NCBI GenBank assembly: GCA_965200645.1
Contig: CBDAUN010000003.1
Span: 248,001 to 312,000 of the forward strand
Source: CBDAUN01 sp965200645
GTDB taxonomy: Bacteria > Pseudomonadota > Gammaproteobacteria > Arenicellales > JAJDZL01
Direction: 5' to 3'
Length of the DNA: 64,000 nucleotides
Below the pieces are notes generated by a model. The model was not told the origin of the DNA. It worked only from the letters and a program-made list of their open reading frames with translations, and searched no databases. Shown piece after piece: positions 17,130 through 25,391 of this stretch (its first letter is position 1; every line of letters begins with the position of its first letter). Both the position numbers and the translations under genes were made by a program.

Positions 17130-18399
17130 CTTGCGCAGGTAATTCGTAATAAGCCTTTTTAACTTCTTCTGCGATAGTCTTTATTCCTGCTTGAACACTC
17201 TCTTGTGTTCCTGCATAACTTACTCTAAGACACTCGTGTCTGTGCTTCCAAGAATCGTCTTCAGGTAATCCAGGGAAAAAGAAATCTCCCGGCACAACGA
17301 TTGTTCCACTTGCCTTGATTCGGGAGTAAAGTTCGATGCTGGGAATTGGCAGGCCGGGAAACCATAACCACACGAAGAACGCACCATCAACGGTATGAAG
17401 CATGTAGGGTGTGTCGTGGAACTCTGTTTCGATGATGTCAACGGCTCGATTCGCTAAATCCTTGTAGTAAGGTCGAATTACTTCTCGACTGAGATTTAAT
17501 ATCTGTCTGTTTTTTACAGATTCCAGTATCAAAGTTGAACCTACATTCGAGGTTGCTAATGTGGCAGCTGCATTGACGCAAGTTAGAGCATCGATCAGTT
17601 CAGGATTCGCAATGACGATTCCAGTGCGCACTCCCGGAGCTCCAATCTTTGAAAGACTCAATACCAAAACGACGTTTTCATCCCAGTAGGGTTGATCATC
17701 CGTATAAATTATCCCCGGAAAAGGAAATCCGTATGCACCATCAATAATGAGCGGAATTCTGTTTTCCTTTGCAACTTTAGCTAGCTTCCTCACTTCATTA
17801 TCAGAAATGACGTTACCTGTTGGGTTTGTGGGGCGAGATACGCATATGGCACTTATGTCTTCGGTAATTTCAAGATTTTTGAAATCGATCTGATAGTTAT
17901 ATGAATGCTCAGAAATTTGATTAATAATAGGACATCGAGTCGTGAAGAACGGGTAGGGTTCTCCGGTATCGTTGTATCCGATATATTCTGGACAAACCGG
18001 CAACAAAACTCGCTTGTGACTTCCATCCGGAAACTTGCCTGCCAAAAGTCGAAACAGCAAACTAAATGCCATTTGACTGCCATTAGTTACTGCAATGTTT
18101 TCTGGTCCGATATTCCAACCGTACTCGGACTGAAATAGATCTGCCAAAGCAGTGACGAACTCTGTGGAACCTTGTGGCCCGGCATAGTTTCCTACGAGCC
18201 GCTCGAACTGTCCTTCCTGCCCCAAAAGGTTTTCCATTTGAGATTTGAAAAACCTTTCCATTTCCGGAATTCTAGCTGGGCTTCCTCCTCCCAGCATGTT
18301 CACAGACTCATCGGTAATTGATAAGTCCCGCATAAGCGTGGTAATTCCGCTTTGTTCTAGGAAACGCGTCGCCCAAGCAGAATATTTCGCTGCAGTCAT
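17113..18399 (-). CDS. avtA: Valine-pyruvate aminotransferase (transaminase C)
   Basis: A 428-residue class I/II PLP aminotransferase matching AvtA. It interconverts valine plus pyruvate with 2-ketoisovalerate plus alanine. Signatures visible are MLGGGSPARIPEME near the start, NYAGPQGSTEFVTALADLF, AVTNGSQMAFSLLFRLL, CPEYIGYND, SRPTNPTGNVISD, LIIDGAYGFPFPG, the PLP-binding lysine in VLSLSKIGAPGVRTGIV (about residue 250) and RVSYAGT near the C-terminus. The length agrees with AvtA (about 417-430). It lies 37 bases downstream of the prc protease gene on the same strand and is probably co-transcribed with it. Confidence 0.92.
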   Translation of the reverse strand: MTAAKYSAWATRFLEQSGITTLMRDLSITDESVNMLGGGSPARIPEMERFFKSQMENLLGQEGQFERLVGNYAGPQGSTEFVTALADLFQSEYGWNIGPENIAVTNGSQMAFSLLFRLLAGKFPDGSHKRVLLPVCPEYIGYNDTGEPYPFFTTRCPIINQISEHSYNYQIDFKNLEITEDISAICVSRPTNPTGNVISDNEVRKLAKVAKENRIPLIIDGAYGFPFPGIIYTDDQPYWDENVVLVLSLSKIGAPGVRTGIVIANPELIDALTCVNAAATLATSNVGSTLILESVKNRQILNLSREVIRPYYKDLANRAVDIIETEFHDTPYMLHTVDGAFFVWLWFPGLPIPSIELYSRIKASGTIVVPGDFFFPGLPEDDSWKHRHECLRVSYAGTQESVQAGIKTIAEEVKKAYYELPAQARLFG

Positions 18400-18436
18400 T
18401 ATTGTTAGTGTTTTAGATTTTCAGTTAAATTCAAAC

Positions 18437-20602
18437 TTAGGTGGAATCCGACTGATTGGCTTGTGAGGATGAGATGTTCTCTATACCATCAAATGAAATG
18501 TAGTCGACCAGGATATTGACAGATTCTTCTAGCAAGATGTCACCTAGAATGTTCCTTTGCAGTAAATCGTTACCAAAGTCTTCAACCGGTTCGATACCTA
18601 AAGTGACCAGTAGATCATTCGTGTTTTGCAGTAACTTGGACTGAAAGTCAACAAGCAGTTGCCTACGATCCGATTCGTTGAGGTTGACGACCTTTCTCTT
18701 TGAACGATTCAATCTGATCGCTTCGTCATTGTGCAGATAATGGAAAATAGGGTTCGCAGCTACACGATCCTCATGCAGTTGGCGAAGAAAAGGTAGTTTG
18801 CTTTTTATCACTGAAGCATGTTTTGAGAGTTGAACACTGGCAGGTGGAATTTCACTTTGAGGGAGGGAGTTTTCGAAGGATCGCTCACCAGTTTCGGATA
18901 CAAACTCATTGTTTGGAAAGACAATGTCCGGTTCTACACCAATATGCTGTGTACTTGGACCGCTAACTCGATAGTACTGCGCAGTCGTTAACTTAACGTT
19001 TCCTGAACTGGTTTTCTGATCAAAGGAGAAGGGGAATAAGGTTTGAATTCCGCCCTTGCCAAAAGTGGTTTCACCCACAACGATCCCGCGCCCATAGTCC
19101 TTTATTGCAGCTGCAAATATTTCAGAAGCAGAAGCACTACGACGATCAACCAAGACAACTAGAGGACCCTTGTAGTCTATGGTCGGAATTTCGTCATCTT
19201 CAGTTTTTATGCTGCCGTCGGCATTTTTCACTTGAACAATCGGACCTTGCTTAATGAACAGGCCTGTAAGTCGAACAGCTTCCTGAAGAGCACCACCACC
19301 GTTACCGCGTAAGTCGACTACAACGCCGTCAACTTTTTGGTTATTCAGTTCGCCGAGTATACGACGCACGTCCTGAGAAGACGATACTGATGAGTCTTGA
19401 CCAGAATCGAATGAATTTTCTGTAGTAAGTGGCGTGCCCGAATAAAAAGTTGGGAGGCTAATCACACCAATTCGAAAGTTCTTTCGCTTGGTTGGGAATT
19501 CAATGATCGACTTTTTCGCAATCTGATCTTCAATCTTGACTGTTTCTCTAATTATTGAAACAACAACTGGTGGTGCTTCTGGTGCTGAGTCTGCAGGGAC
19601 AATTTTCAGTTTGATTTGTGTCCCTTTTGGACCTCGAATTTTGTCGACGACATCATTTAAACGCCAGCCGATAATTTCAGTAAATGAATCGTCTTCTTGA
19701 TTCCTCAGCGCAATAATTTTGTCACCTGGCTGGAGTTGATCGCTACGAGCAGCAGGACCACCAGGAATCAGAGAAAGGATAGTGACAAAGTCGCTTTCAA
19801 GCCGTAGCATTGCACCGATTCCTTCAATTTGCTGCGTCATGCTAATACTGAAATTGGTTGAGTTATGCGGTGAAAAATACTCCGAATGCGGATCAATCAA
19901 ATTTAGGTATGAATTTAGGAAAATTTCAAAAACATCATCTGCCTTGGTCAATGAAACAACCTGATTGAACCGGTCATAGCGTCGAGCTAGAACTTCTGTA
20001 ATTTCCTTCTCATCCGTATCTGCCAGCTTTAAATTTAAGATTTCGTTTTTGACGATTCTGCGCCACAGCATGTCATACTCTACTTGAGTAAACGGCCAAC
20101 CCGTTGATGACCTGTCCAGTTCTAGTTCGTCATCCAGTTGGAAGTCAAATGGGTAATCTAATAAGGTTTTGGCGTAGGTAGTACGTTCAGCAACTCTATC
20201 CTGATAGACTTGAAAGATTTCGTAAACCTTGTCCATCTTTCCTGACTTTAGGTAGTCATCAAAGTAAAGACGGAGCGATTTGAACTCCTGAATATCTGAG
20301 GAGCGAAAGTAGGAGCGGTTTGGATCTAGTGTATTCAGGTACTCATCAAGAATTTCAACTGAAAATTCATTGTCCAGTGGCCGGTTACGATAGTGTAAGG
20401 CGTCGACGATACGAACAAGTAGTTTTGATGTTTCACTGTGATGCTTTTGTGGTTCCAAAAGACTCGAGGGTTGGTTAGAGGCGGCACTCTCCATATCCTT
20501 CCAGCGGATTGAATAGGGCAATACCAAGATGATGAGCAACACGACTGCAAGGATGACTGTCGCAGTTTTTGTGTTAAACATTTTTGATTTAGGAGCTTTC
20601 AA
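18437..20602 (-). CDS. prc: Tail-specific periplasmic protease Prc
   Basis: A 721-residue carboxy-terminal processing protease (S41A). An N-terminal hydrophobic anchor (about residues 10-32) exports it. A Prc N-terminal domain follows (LDPNRSYFRSSDIQEF; LNLIDPHSEYFSPHNS). Next is a PDZ domain (about 255-345, with GIGAMLRLESDFVTILSLIPGG), and then the S41 core with GVVVDLRGNGGGALQEAV, catalytic serine in RRSASASEIFAAAI (about 490) and catalytic lysine in GETTFGKGGIQTLFPF (about 515). A C-terminal DUF3340-like tail completes it. Prc trims lipoproteins and cell-wall enzymes in the periplasm. It is slightly longer than E. coli Prc (682). Confidence 0.94.
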   Translation of the reverse strand: MKAPKSKMFNTKTATVILAVVLLIILVLPYSIRWKDMESAASNQPSSLLEPQKHHSETSKLLVRIVDALHYRNRPLDNEFSVEILDEYLNTLDPNRSYFRSSDIQEFKSLRLYFDDYLKSGKMDKVYEIFQVYQDRVAERTTYAKTLLDYPFDFQLDDELELDRSSTGWPFTQVEYDMLWRRIVKNEILNLKLADTDEKEITEVLARRYDRFNQVVSLTKADDVFEIFLNSYLNLIDPHSEYFSPHNSTNFSISMTQQIEGIGAMLRLESDFVTILSLIPGGPAARSDQLQPGDKIIALRNQEDDSFTEIIGWRLNDVVDKIRGPKGTQIKLKIVPADSAPEAPPVVVSIIRETVKIEDQIAKKSIIEFPTKRKNFRIGVISLPTFYSGTPLTTENSFDSGQDSSVSSSQDVRRILGELNNQKVDGVVVDLRGNGGGALQEAVRLTGLFIKQGPIVQVKNADGSIKTEDDEIPTIDYKGPLVVLVDRRSASASEIFAAAIKDYGRGIVVGETTFGKGGIQTLFPFSFDQKTSSGNVKLTTAQYYRVSGPSTQHIGVEPDIVFPNNEFVSETGERSFENSLPQSEIPPASVQLSKHASVIKSKLPFLRQLHEDRVAANPIFHYLHNDEAIRLNRSKRKVVNLNESDRRQLLVDFQSKLLQNTNDLLVTLGIEPVEDFGNDLLQRNILGDILLEESVNILVDYISFDGIENISSSQANQSDST

Positions 20603-20762
20603 AGAACAGGTCTCGTTGAAATTTCTGTAGTCCTATGTAGAGCCGTCCTAAGTACTGAAATTTCTATTAATTTGGCACAATTTAACGGCTAAAGATTATA
20701 CAACTGCATTTTTGTCTTGGTATGTGTTCAAGACCTACTGTGCAACAATCTCACAGGTTGCA

Positions 20763-21377
20763 TTAATATTTTTTGAGAGCTAGTTTGCAAACCCGATTTA
20801 GCGCTTGGTCTTGTATTCCTATCGAGGCGAGTTTCTCCATTGAAGCTTGAACATATTCCAAGTTTGGGCCTCGTTCACCAGTGGCATTCAATATGATTGT
20901 TGCAGTTTCATCAGGAGTTAGACTACGGGTGTAACGCGGGTGTTGGCGCTGAACGATGAACGTGAGAGCTTCTACACGCCTGCCATCGGCCAGGGAAATC
21001 TTCTTGAAACTTGGTATGTATACATTGTGGAGCATTTCCCGCAATTCTAGATATTCGAGTACATCCAAACGATCACTAAATTTGACTCGAAATGCCAAGC
21101 CTAGACAGGATCCGCCTCGGTCGAGGCCGAACACTAAACCCGGGGTTCGCGGAGTCCCTCTATATCGGGTTGAGCGAATGCAAAGCGCTCTGTGATAGCC
21201 AAAGATTTTTGCCGTTGAAGATTCCTGAAATGAAAAACCAGGTTGCCACATCAAGGAACCGTATCCGAATACCCAAAGATCACCTTTCGGGCTAGGCAAA
21301 TCAATCAAGATTTTGCCATCATGAGGCTCAGTGGATGCCGATGACTCCGTTGATGCATTTTTCATAGAGTTGCTCAA
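20763..21377 (-). CDS. ChaC-like gamma-glutamylcyclotransferase
   Basis: A protein of up to 204 residues of the ChaC family, which degrades glutathione to 5-oxoproline and Cys-Gly. The substrate-binding motif is VFGYGSLMWQPGF. Further family blocks are RALCIRSTRYRGTPRTPGLV and GLDRGGSCLGLAFRV. The catalytic glutamate lies in the LEYLELREM region. The first 15-17 codons overlap the end of the alcohol dehydrogenase gene by 50 bases on the same strand. A shorter start (ATG at 21365, or a downstream TTG) is possible, because the homologous region begins only near GDLWVFGYG. The two genes are clearly one transcript. Confidence 0.88.
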   Translation of the reverse strand: MSNSMKNASTESSASTEPHDGKILIDLPSPKGDLWVFGYGSLMWQPGFSFQESSTAKIFGYHRALCIRSTRYRGTPRTPGLVFGLDRGGSCLGLAFRVKFSDRLDVLEYLELREMLHNVYIPSFKKISLADGRRVEALTFIVQRQHPRYTRSLTPDETATIILNATGERGPNLEYVQASMEKLASIGIQDQALNRVCKLALKKY

Positions 21378-22512
21378 ACTTTTCGATCGTCATCTCAATT
21401 GGATTGGTGAAAGTCGGTGGATCAATAATCGCCATTTGTGAAAAACTTTGCACATGTGACGAATTGACTCCAAGGTCGGCAAGTGTTCGAGGAATTTGAA
21501 TTTCTTCCTTCAAATCGATAGTCCACTTGATGACTGCTTCAGCACTTGGAGAAGGCAAATCTAAAAATTGTGCCAGAGTAGTTAACTTGTCTTCGATTGA
21601 TTCCCTGTTAAATTCCAGAACGAATGGCATGACAACAGCATTAGTAGTGCCATGGTGAGTTCCCAATACGGAACTGCAGGGATGACTTAAGGCGTGCATC
21701 GCGCCCAAGCCTTTTTGAAACGCAACGGCACCCATTGACGATGCAACTTGCATTTGCGCCCGAGCTTCTATGTTACTGCCATCACTACAGGCAAGGGCTA
21801 ACCAGTCATGGACCAGCCTAATCCCCTCCATTGCGATTCCTTGTGCCAGTGGGTGAAAGATAGGACTGCAATAAGCCTCAAGGTTGTGTGACAATGCATC
21901 CATCCCAACTCCTGCAGTGATGGAACTGGGAAGGCTCACGGTTAACTCGGGGTCCAGAATGACGCAAACTGGCATCATCTTTGGATGAAAGATAATTTTC
22001 TTAGTGTTATCTTTTCCGTCGGTAATCACCGATGCTCGTCCAACTTCCGAGCCGGTGCCTGAAGTGGTTGGCACTGCAACAACTGGTGAGATTCCACTTT
22101 CATCTGCACGTGTGTACCAATCCTCGCGATCTTCAAAGTCCCACATGGGTCGAGTTTGTCCAGACATGAACGCGATAGCTTTGCCTACATCCAAAGCACT
22201 ACCGCCACCAAAAGCGATAACGCCGTCGTGGTCGCCGGATTTAAATTGATCCACACCCTCAATTACATTGGCTTCCACTGGGTTGCCTTGTATGTTGGAA
22301 TAGATATCGCAGTGTTTAAGTTGACTTTGACATAAATCGAGTGTTTGTTCTATGACTGGCAGAGATGCTACATAGGGATCCGACACCAAAAGCGGTCGTT
22401 GAATACCCGCATCAGTGCAAACTTGGGCTACTTCAGTTACTCTGCCAGTCCCAAATCGGACAGCAGTTGGAAAACTCCAATTGTTTTGATGTTGTAAACT
22501 TTGATAAGACAT
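21328..22512 (-). CDS. Iron-containing (group III) alcohol dehydrogenase
   Basis: A 394-residue group III alcohol dehydrogenase. The NAD-binding half has GVIAFGGGSALDVGKAIAFM, and AVPTTSGTGSEVGRASVITD is the phosphate-binding part. Metal ligands are visible as Asp and His in GVGMDALSHNLEAY, His in GAMHALSHPCSS, and His in GTHHGTTNAVVMP. The substrate is unknown; members oxidise simple alcohols, lactaldehyde or 2-hydroxyacids. It is divergent from larC with 140 bases between them. A link to the LarA-type hydroxyacid epimerase is therefore conceivable: racemise, then oxidise. It overlaps the following chaC gene. Confidence 0.9.
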   Translation of the reverse strand: MSYQSLQHQNNWSFPTAVRFGTGRVTEVAQVCTDAGIQRPLLVSDPYVASLPVIEQTLDLCQSQLKHCDIYSNIQGNPVEANVIEGVDQFKSGDHDGVIAFGGGSALDVGKAIAFMSGQTRPMWDFEDREDWYTRADESGISPVVAVPTTSGTGSEVGRASVITDGKDNTKKIIFHPKMMPVCVILDPELTVSLPSSITAGVGMDALSHNLEAYCSPIFHPLAQGIAMEGIRLVHDWLALACSDGSNIEARAQMQVASSMGAVAFQKGLGAMHALSHPCSSVLGTHHGTTNAVVMPFVLEFNRESIEDKLTTLAQFLDLPSPSAEAVIKWTIDLKEEIQIPRTLADLGVNSSHVQSFSQMAIIDPPTFTNPIEMTIEKFEQLYEKCINGVIGIH

Positions 22513-22652
22513 AACTTAATATTTCTGTTATTTCACCTTGGAAATTGCACATTGTGTTCTGAGTAAAATTTCCAAAAAACCATTATTGTTGCGTATTTTA
22601 TAGTTTAGTCTGCTAACTAGACCAAAACAATAAACCATAAACTAGAGTAATC

Positions 22653-23852
22653 ATGCATGTGCACATAAATCCTGTAGGCGGCATCGCCGGTGATATGTTT
22701 ATTGCAGCAGCTATTGATCTTATGCCTGATTTAATGGAGCCATGTTTTGCGATGATTGGCAAAGTTTCTTCACTTGCTTCATTACAGTTGGAGGCAAGAC
22801 CCCACAATGATGGGACTTTAACTGGTAGGCGATTCATCCTCAACGATTCTCAACTTAGTAAACGGCTTCATGTACGATTTTCTGAAGTTCAAAAAGAGTT
22901 GCTTGATTCGAATCTAGATTCAAATACTAAGGAGATTGCTTGCGATATTTTTTTTAACTTAGCTGAGGCTGAAGCCAAGGTGCATGACGTTGAAGTTCGA
23001 AATGTTCATCTGCATGAAGTCGGGGCCATTGATTCAATGGCGGACATAGTTGGAGCTGCTTTTCTGATTCAAGCTATGAATGTGCAAAGCTGGTCTTGTG
23101 ACCCAGTTCCAGGTGGAAGCGGAACGGTTGAAACACAACACGGTCCGTTGCCGATTCCGGCTCCAGCTGTTGTTGAATTGCTTCACAATGCTCCCATGTA
23201 TAGCGACGGGCGAATAGGGGAACGGGTCACTCCTACTGGTGCAGCAATTCTAAAATATCTCAATCCGAGTTACTCCTCCCACAGAGGAGTCATGACGCTA
23301 GCAGAAGTTGGGACAGGATTTGGTTCAAGAAAATTTGAAAGAATGAGTAATGTTCTACGTTTGGTTAGTTTTGATACTGAAGTCAATAATTCATTTTTAA
23401 GTGAGCAAATTTCTATATTGGAATTTGAAATTGATGATCAACCGATGGAAGATTTGAGTGTTGGTCTAGCAAATATTCGGGAACACGATGGCGTGTTGGA
23501 TGTATTGCAAGTACCTGGGTTCGGAAAGAAGGGCCGAATGACAGTGCAGATTCAAGTACTCTGCAAAGTTGCGACTCGGAATGAAGTTGCGGACTTATGC
23601 TTTTCGGAAACATCCACAATTGGTCTTCGAATTTTAAATGTGGAGCGGCTAAGTTTAGATAGGGATCAGATGAAGATCAGTGTGGACGATGTAGAACTTG
23701 ATTTGAAGTTGGCCAAACGACCAAGCGGGCAAATCACCGCAAAGGCAGAATCTAGAGATCTTGCAAATGTAGGAGACTATGCCAATCGGAAGTTGCTCAA
23801 AAGTTTAGCTGAGCTCGAAGCCGAATGTGTACAAAGTGAAGAGAATGAGTAA
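22653..23852 (+). CDS. larC: Nickel-pincer cofactor biosynthesis protein LarC (nickel insertase)
   Basis: A 399-residue LarC (formerly DUF111). It inserts nickel, in a CTP-dependent reaction, into the pincer pyridinium ring made by LarB and LarE. Visible family blocks are NPVGGIAGDMFIAAAIDL, NVHLHEVGAIDSMADIVGAA, PVPGGSGTVETQHGPLPIPA and GERVTPTGAAILKYL. The C-terminal half contains LEFEIDDQPMEDL and CFSETSTIGLR. Some lactobacilli split larC by a programmed frameshift; here it is a single continuous frame. It is the first gene of larC-larE-larB-larA; the next ATG overlaps its end by eight bases. Confidence 0.94.
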   Translation: MHVHINPVGGIAGDMFIAAAIDLMPDLMEPCFAMIGKVSSLASLQLEARPHNDGTLTGRRFILNDSQLSKRLHVRFSEVQKELLDSNLDSNTKEIACDIFFNLAEAEAKVHDVEVRNVHLHEVGAIDSMADIVGAAFLIQAMNVQSWSCDPVPGGSGTVETQHGPLPIPAPAVVELLHNAPMYSDGRIGERVTPTGAAILKYLNPSYSSHRGVMTLAEVGTGFGSRKFERMSNVLRLVSFDTEVNNSFLSEQISILEFEIDDQPMEDLSVGLANIREHDGVLDVLQVPGFGKKGRMTVQIQVLCKVATRNEVADLCFSETSTIGLRILNVERLSLDRDQMKISVDDVELDLKLAKRPSGQITAKAESRDLANVGDYANRKLLKSLAELEAECVQSEENE

Positions 23853-24702
23853 TCGACTTAATCTCAATGATCGAGCGTCAACTGCAGAAAAAACAATTCA
23901 AGAGAGTATGCGCAGATTGCATAGGACTCTTGCAGATATGCGTAGTTGCTTAGTAGCGATCAGTGGAGGTGTCGACAGCATGACTCTAGGAATTGTCGCC
24001 AGTAGATTCAGCGAAGTAGATGCTGAAATGTTTCATGCAATTTCTCCGGCGGTGCCGAAAAGTGCAACCGCTAGAGTGAAGCAATATGCAGCTAAGGAAA
24101 ACTGGAACTTAACCATTGCAGGCGTGGGCGAGTTTGAAGACAAGCGATATCGCGAAAATCCAGTCAATCGATGCTTTTATTGCAAAGAAAATTTGTACAA
24201 GTTCATGTCAGATTTTGCTGATGATAAGCAGGTTATTTCTGGTGCAAATTTGGATGACATAACAGACTATCGGCCAGGATTGAAGGCTGCATCGAAATTT
24301 TCGGTGAGACATCCGTATGTTGAGTCTGGTGTTACAAAAGCCGAGATTAGACAAATTGCAAAGCTAGTAGGTGCTTATGATCTTTCTGAATTGCCAGCAT
24401 CGCCATGCCTGTCCAGTCGAGTAGAAACCGGAATAAAGATTGAATCCGAAGTGTTGCTTGGTATTGATCGAGTGGAGTCCTTCATTCGCAAGCGGTTGGC
24501 CCCTGCAGTTGTTCGTTGCAGAGTACGAAAGGGTCGAATTACTATCGAATTAGATAAAACTACTTACGATCAACTACTTCCAACTCTCAAAATAGAAATA
24601 AAAAGTCATGTGCGGACCTACTTAACTGAATCTCAACGGATACTACCAATCCACTTTAGCGAGTATCGAATGGGCAGTGCATTTGTTGGGGCAAAGTTAT
24701 GA
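23845..24702 (+). CDS. larE: ATP-dependent sacrificial sulfur transferase LarE
   Basis: A 285-residue PP-loop ATPase that adenylates and thiolates the carboxylates of the pincer nucleotide precursor. The ATP-binding PP-loop is VAISGGVDSMTLG, and a second block is ISGANLDDITDYRPG. Three cysteines are notable: a CxxC in NRCFYCKENLY (110 and 113) and one in LPASPCLSSRVETG (188). This is the pattern reported for LarE variants that carry a [4Fe-4S] cluster and may act repeatedly instead of sacrificing a single cysteine. The ATG at 23845 is preferred over GTG 23827 because AAGAGA precedes it. It overlaps larC and larB. Confidence 0.94.
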   Translation: MSNRLNLNDRASTAEKTIQESMRRLHRTLADMRSCLVAISGGVDSMTLGIVASRFSEVDAEMFHAISPAVPKSATARVKQYAAKENWNLTIAGVGEFEDKRYRENPVNRCFYCKENLYKFMSDFADDKQVISGANLDDITDYRPGLKAASKFSVRHPYVESGVTKAEIRQIAKLVGAYDLSELPASPCLSSRVETGIKIESEVLLGIDRVESFIRKRLAPAVVRCRVRKGRITIELDKTTYDQLLPTLKIEIKSHVRTYLTESQRILPIHFSEYRMGSAFVGAKL

Positions 24703-25358
24703 ATCAACCACCTGAAGTGCTAATGGACCTCCATAGGAAAGATAGGATAGGTCTAGATGAAGCAGTCTTGTGCGAATCAAAATCTGTTGCACAAATTAAT
24801 CAAATCCTCGAAAACGCAGTTTTAGAAAACCGACCATTGCTACTCACACGTTTAGACTCCGAGCAGTTTGAGCAATTGGACCATCAAATTAGACAGCACG
24901 TGAACTTCGATACCGTGTCGCGCACTGGTATTGCAGGTGGGGCGTTGGTTGAGAAACAAAGCGACAACTGCGTAGCCATTGTTGCGGCTGGAACTTCAGA
25001 CATCCGTGTGGCCAAAGAAGCAGGGCGAACGCTTGACTATCACGGAGTTAGTTATGAACAGTATAACGATGTCGGTGTTGCTGGTTTATGGCGGGTGATG
25101 GCAATTGAACAAAAACTACGTGAACAGTCAGTTGTTATCGTTGTTGCCGGTATGGATGCAGCTTTACCTACTGTAGTAGCTGGGTTAGTACCTGCACTGG
25201 TAGTCGCAGTACCTACTTCAGTTGGCTATGGAGTCGCTAAAGGAGGTCACGCAGCATTGAACACAGTGCTTTCCAGTTGTGCACCAGGCGTTGTTACAGT
25301 GAATATAGACAATGGGTATGGAGCAGCATGTGCAGCAATACGAGCTCTAAAGTCTTGA
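24699..25358 (+). CDS. larB: Pyridinium-3,5-biscarboxylic acid mononucleotide synthase LarB
   Basis: A 219-residue LarB, which carboxylates nicotinic acid adenine dinucleotide at C5 and releases AMP, the first step of pincer cofactor synthesis. The PurE-like C-terminal domain is clear: AIVAAGTSDIRVAKEAGRTL, YNDVGVAGLWRV, VVIVVAGMDAALPTVVAGL, and VPTSVGYGVAKGGHAALNTV followed by CAPGVVTVNIDNGYGAACAA. It overlaps larE by four bases (ATGA) and is followed 33 bases later by the larA homologue, so the whole module is one operon. Confidence 0.94.
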   Translation: MNQPPEVLMDLHRKDRIGLDEAVLCESKSVAQINQILENAVLENRPLLLTRLDSEQFEQLDHQIRQHVNFDTVSRTGIAGGALVEKQSDNCVAIVAAGTSDIRVAKEAGRTLDYHGVSYEQYNDVGVAGLWRVMAIEQKLREQSVVIVVAGMDAALPTVVAGLVPALVVAVPTSVGYGVAKGGHAALNTVLSSCAPGVVTVNIDNGYGAACAAIRALKS

Positions 25359-25391
25359 CTTGCTATAAAAGATGCAAAACGAGTTTGGCTA

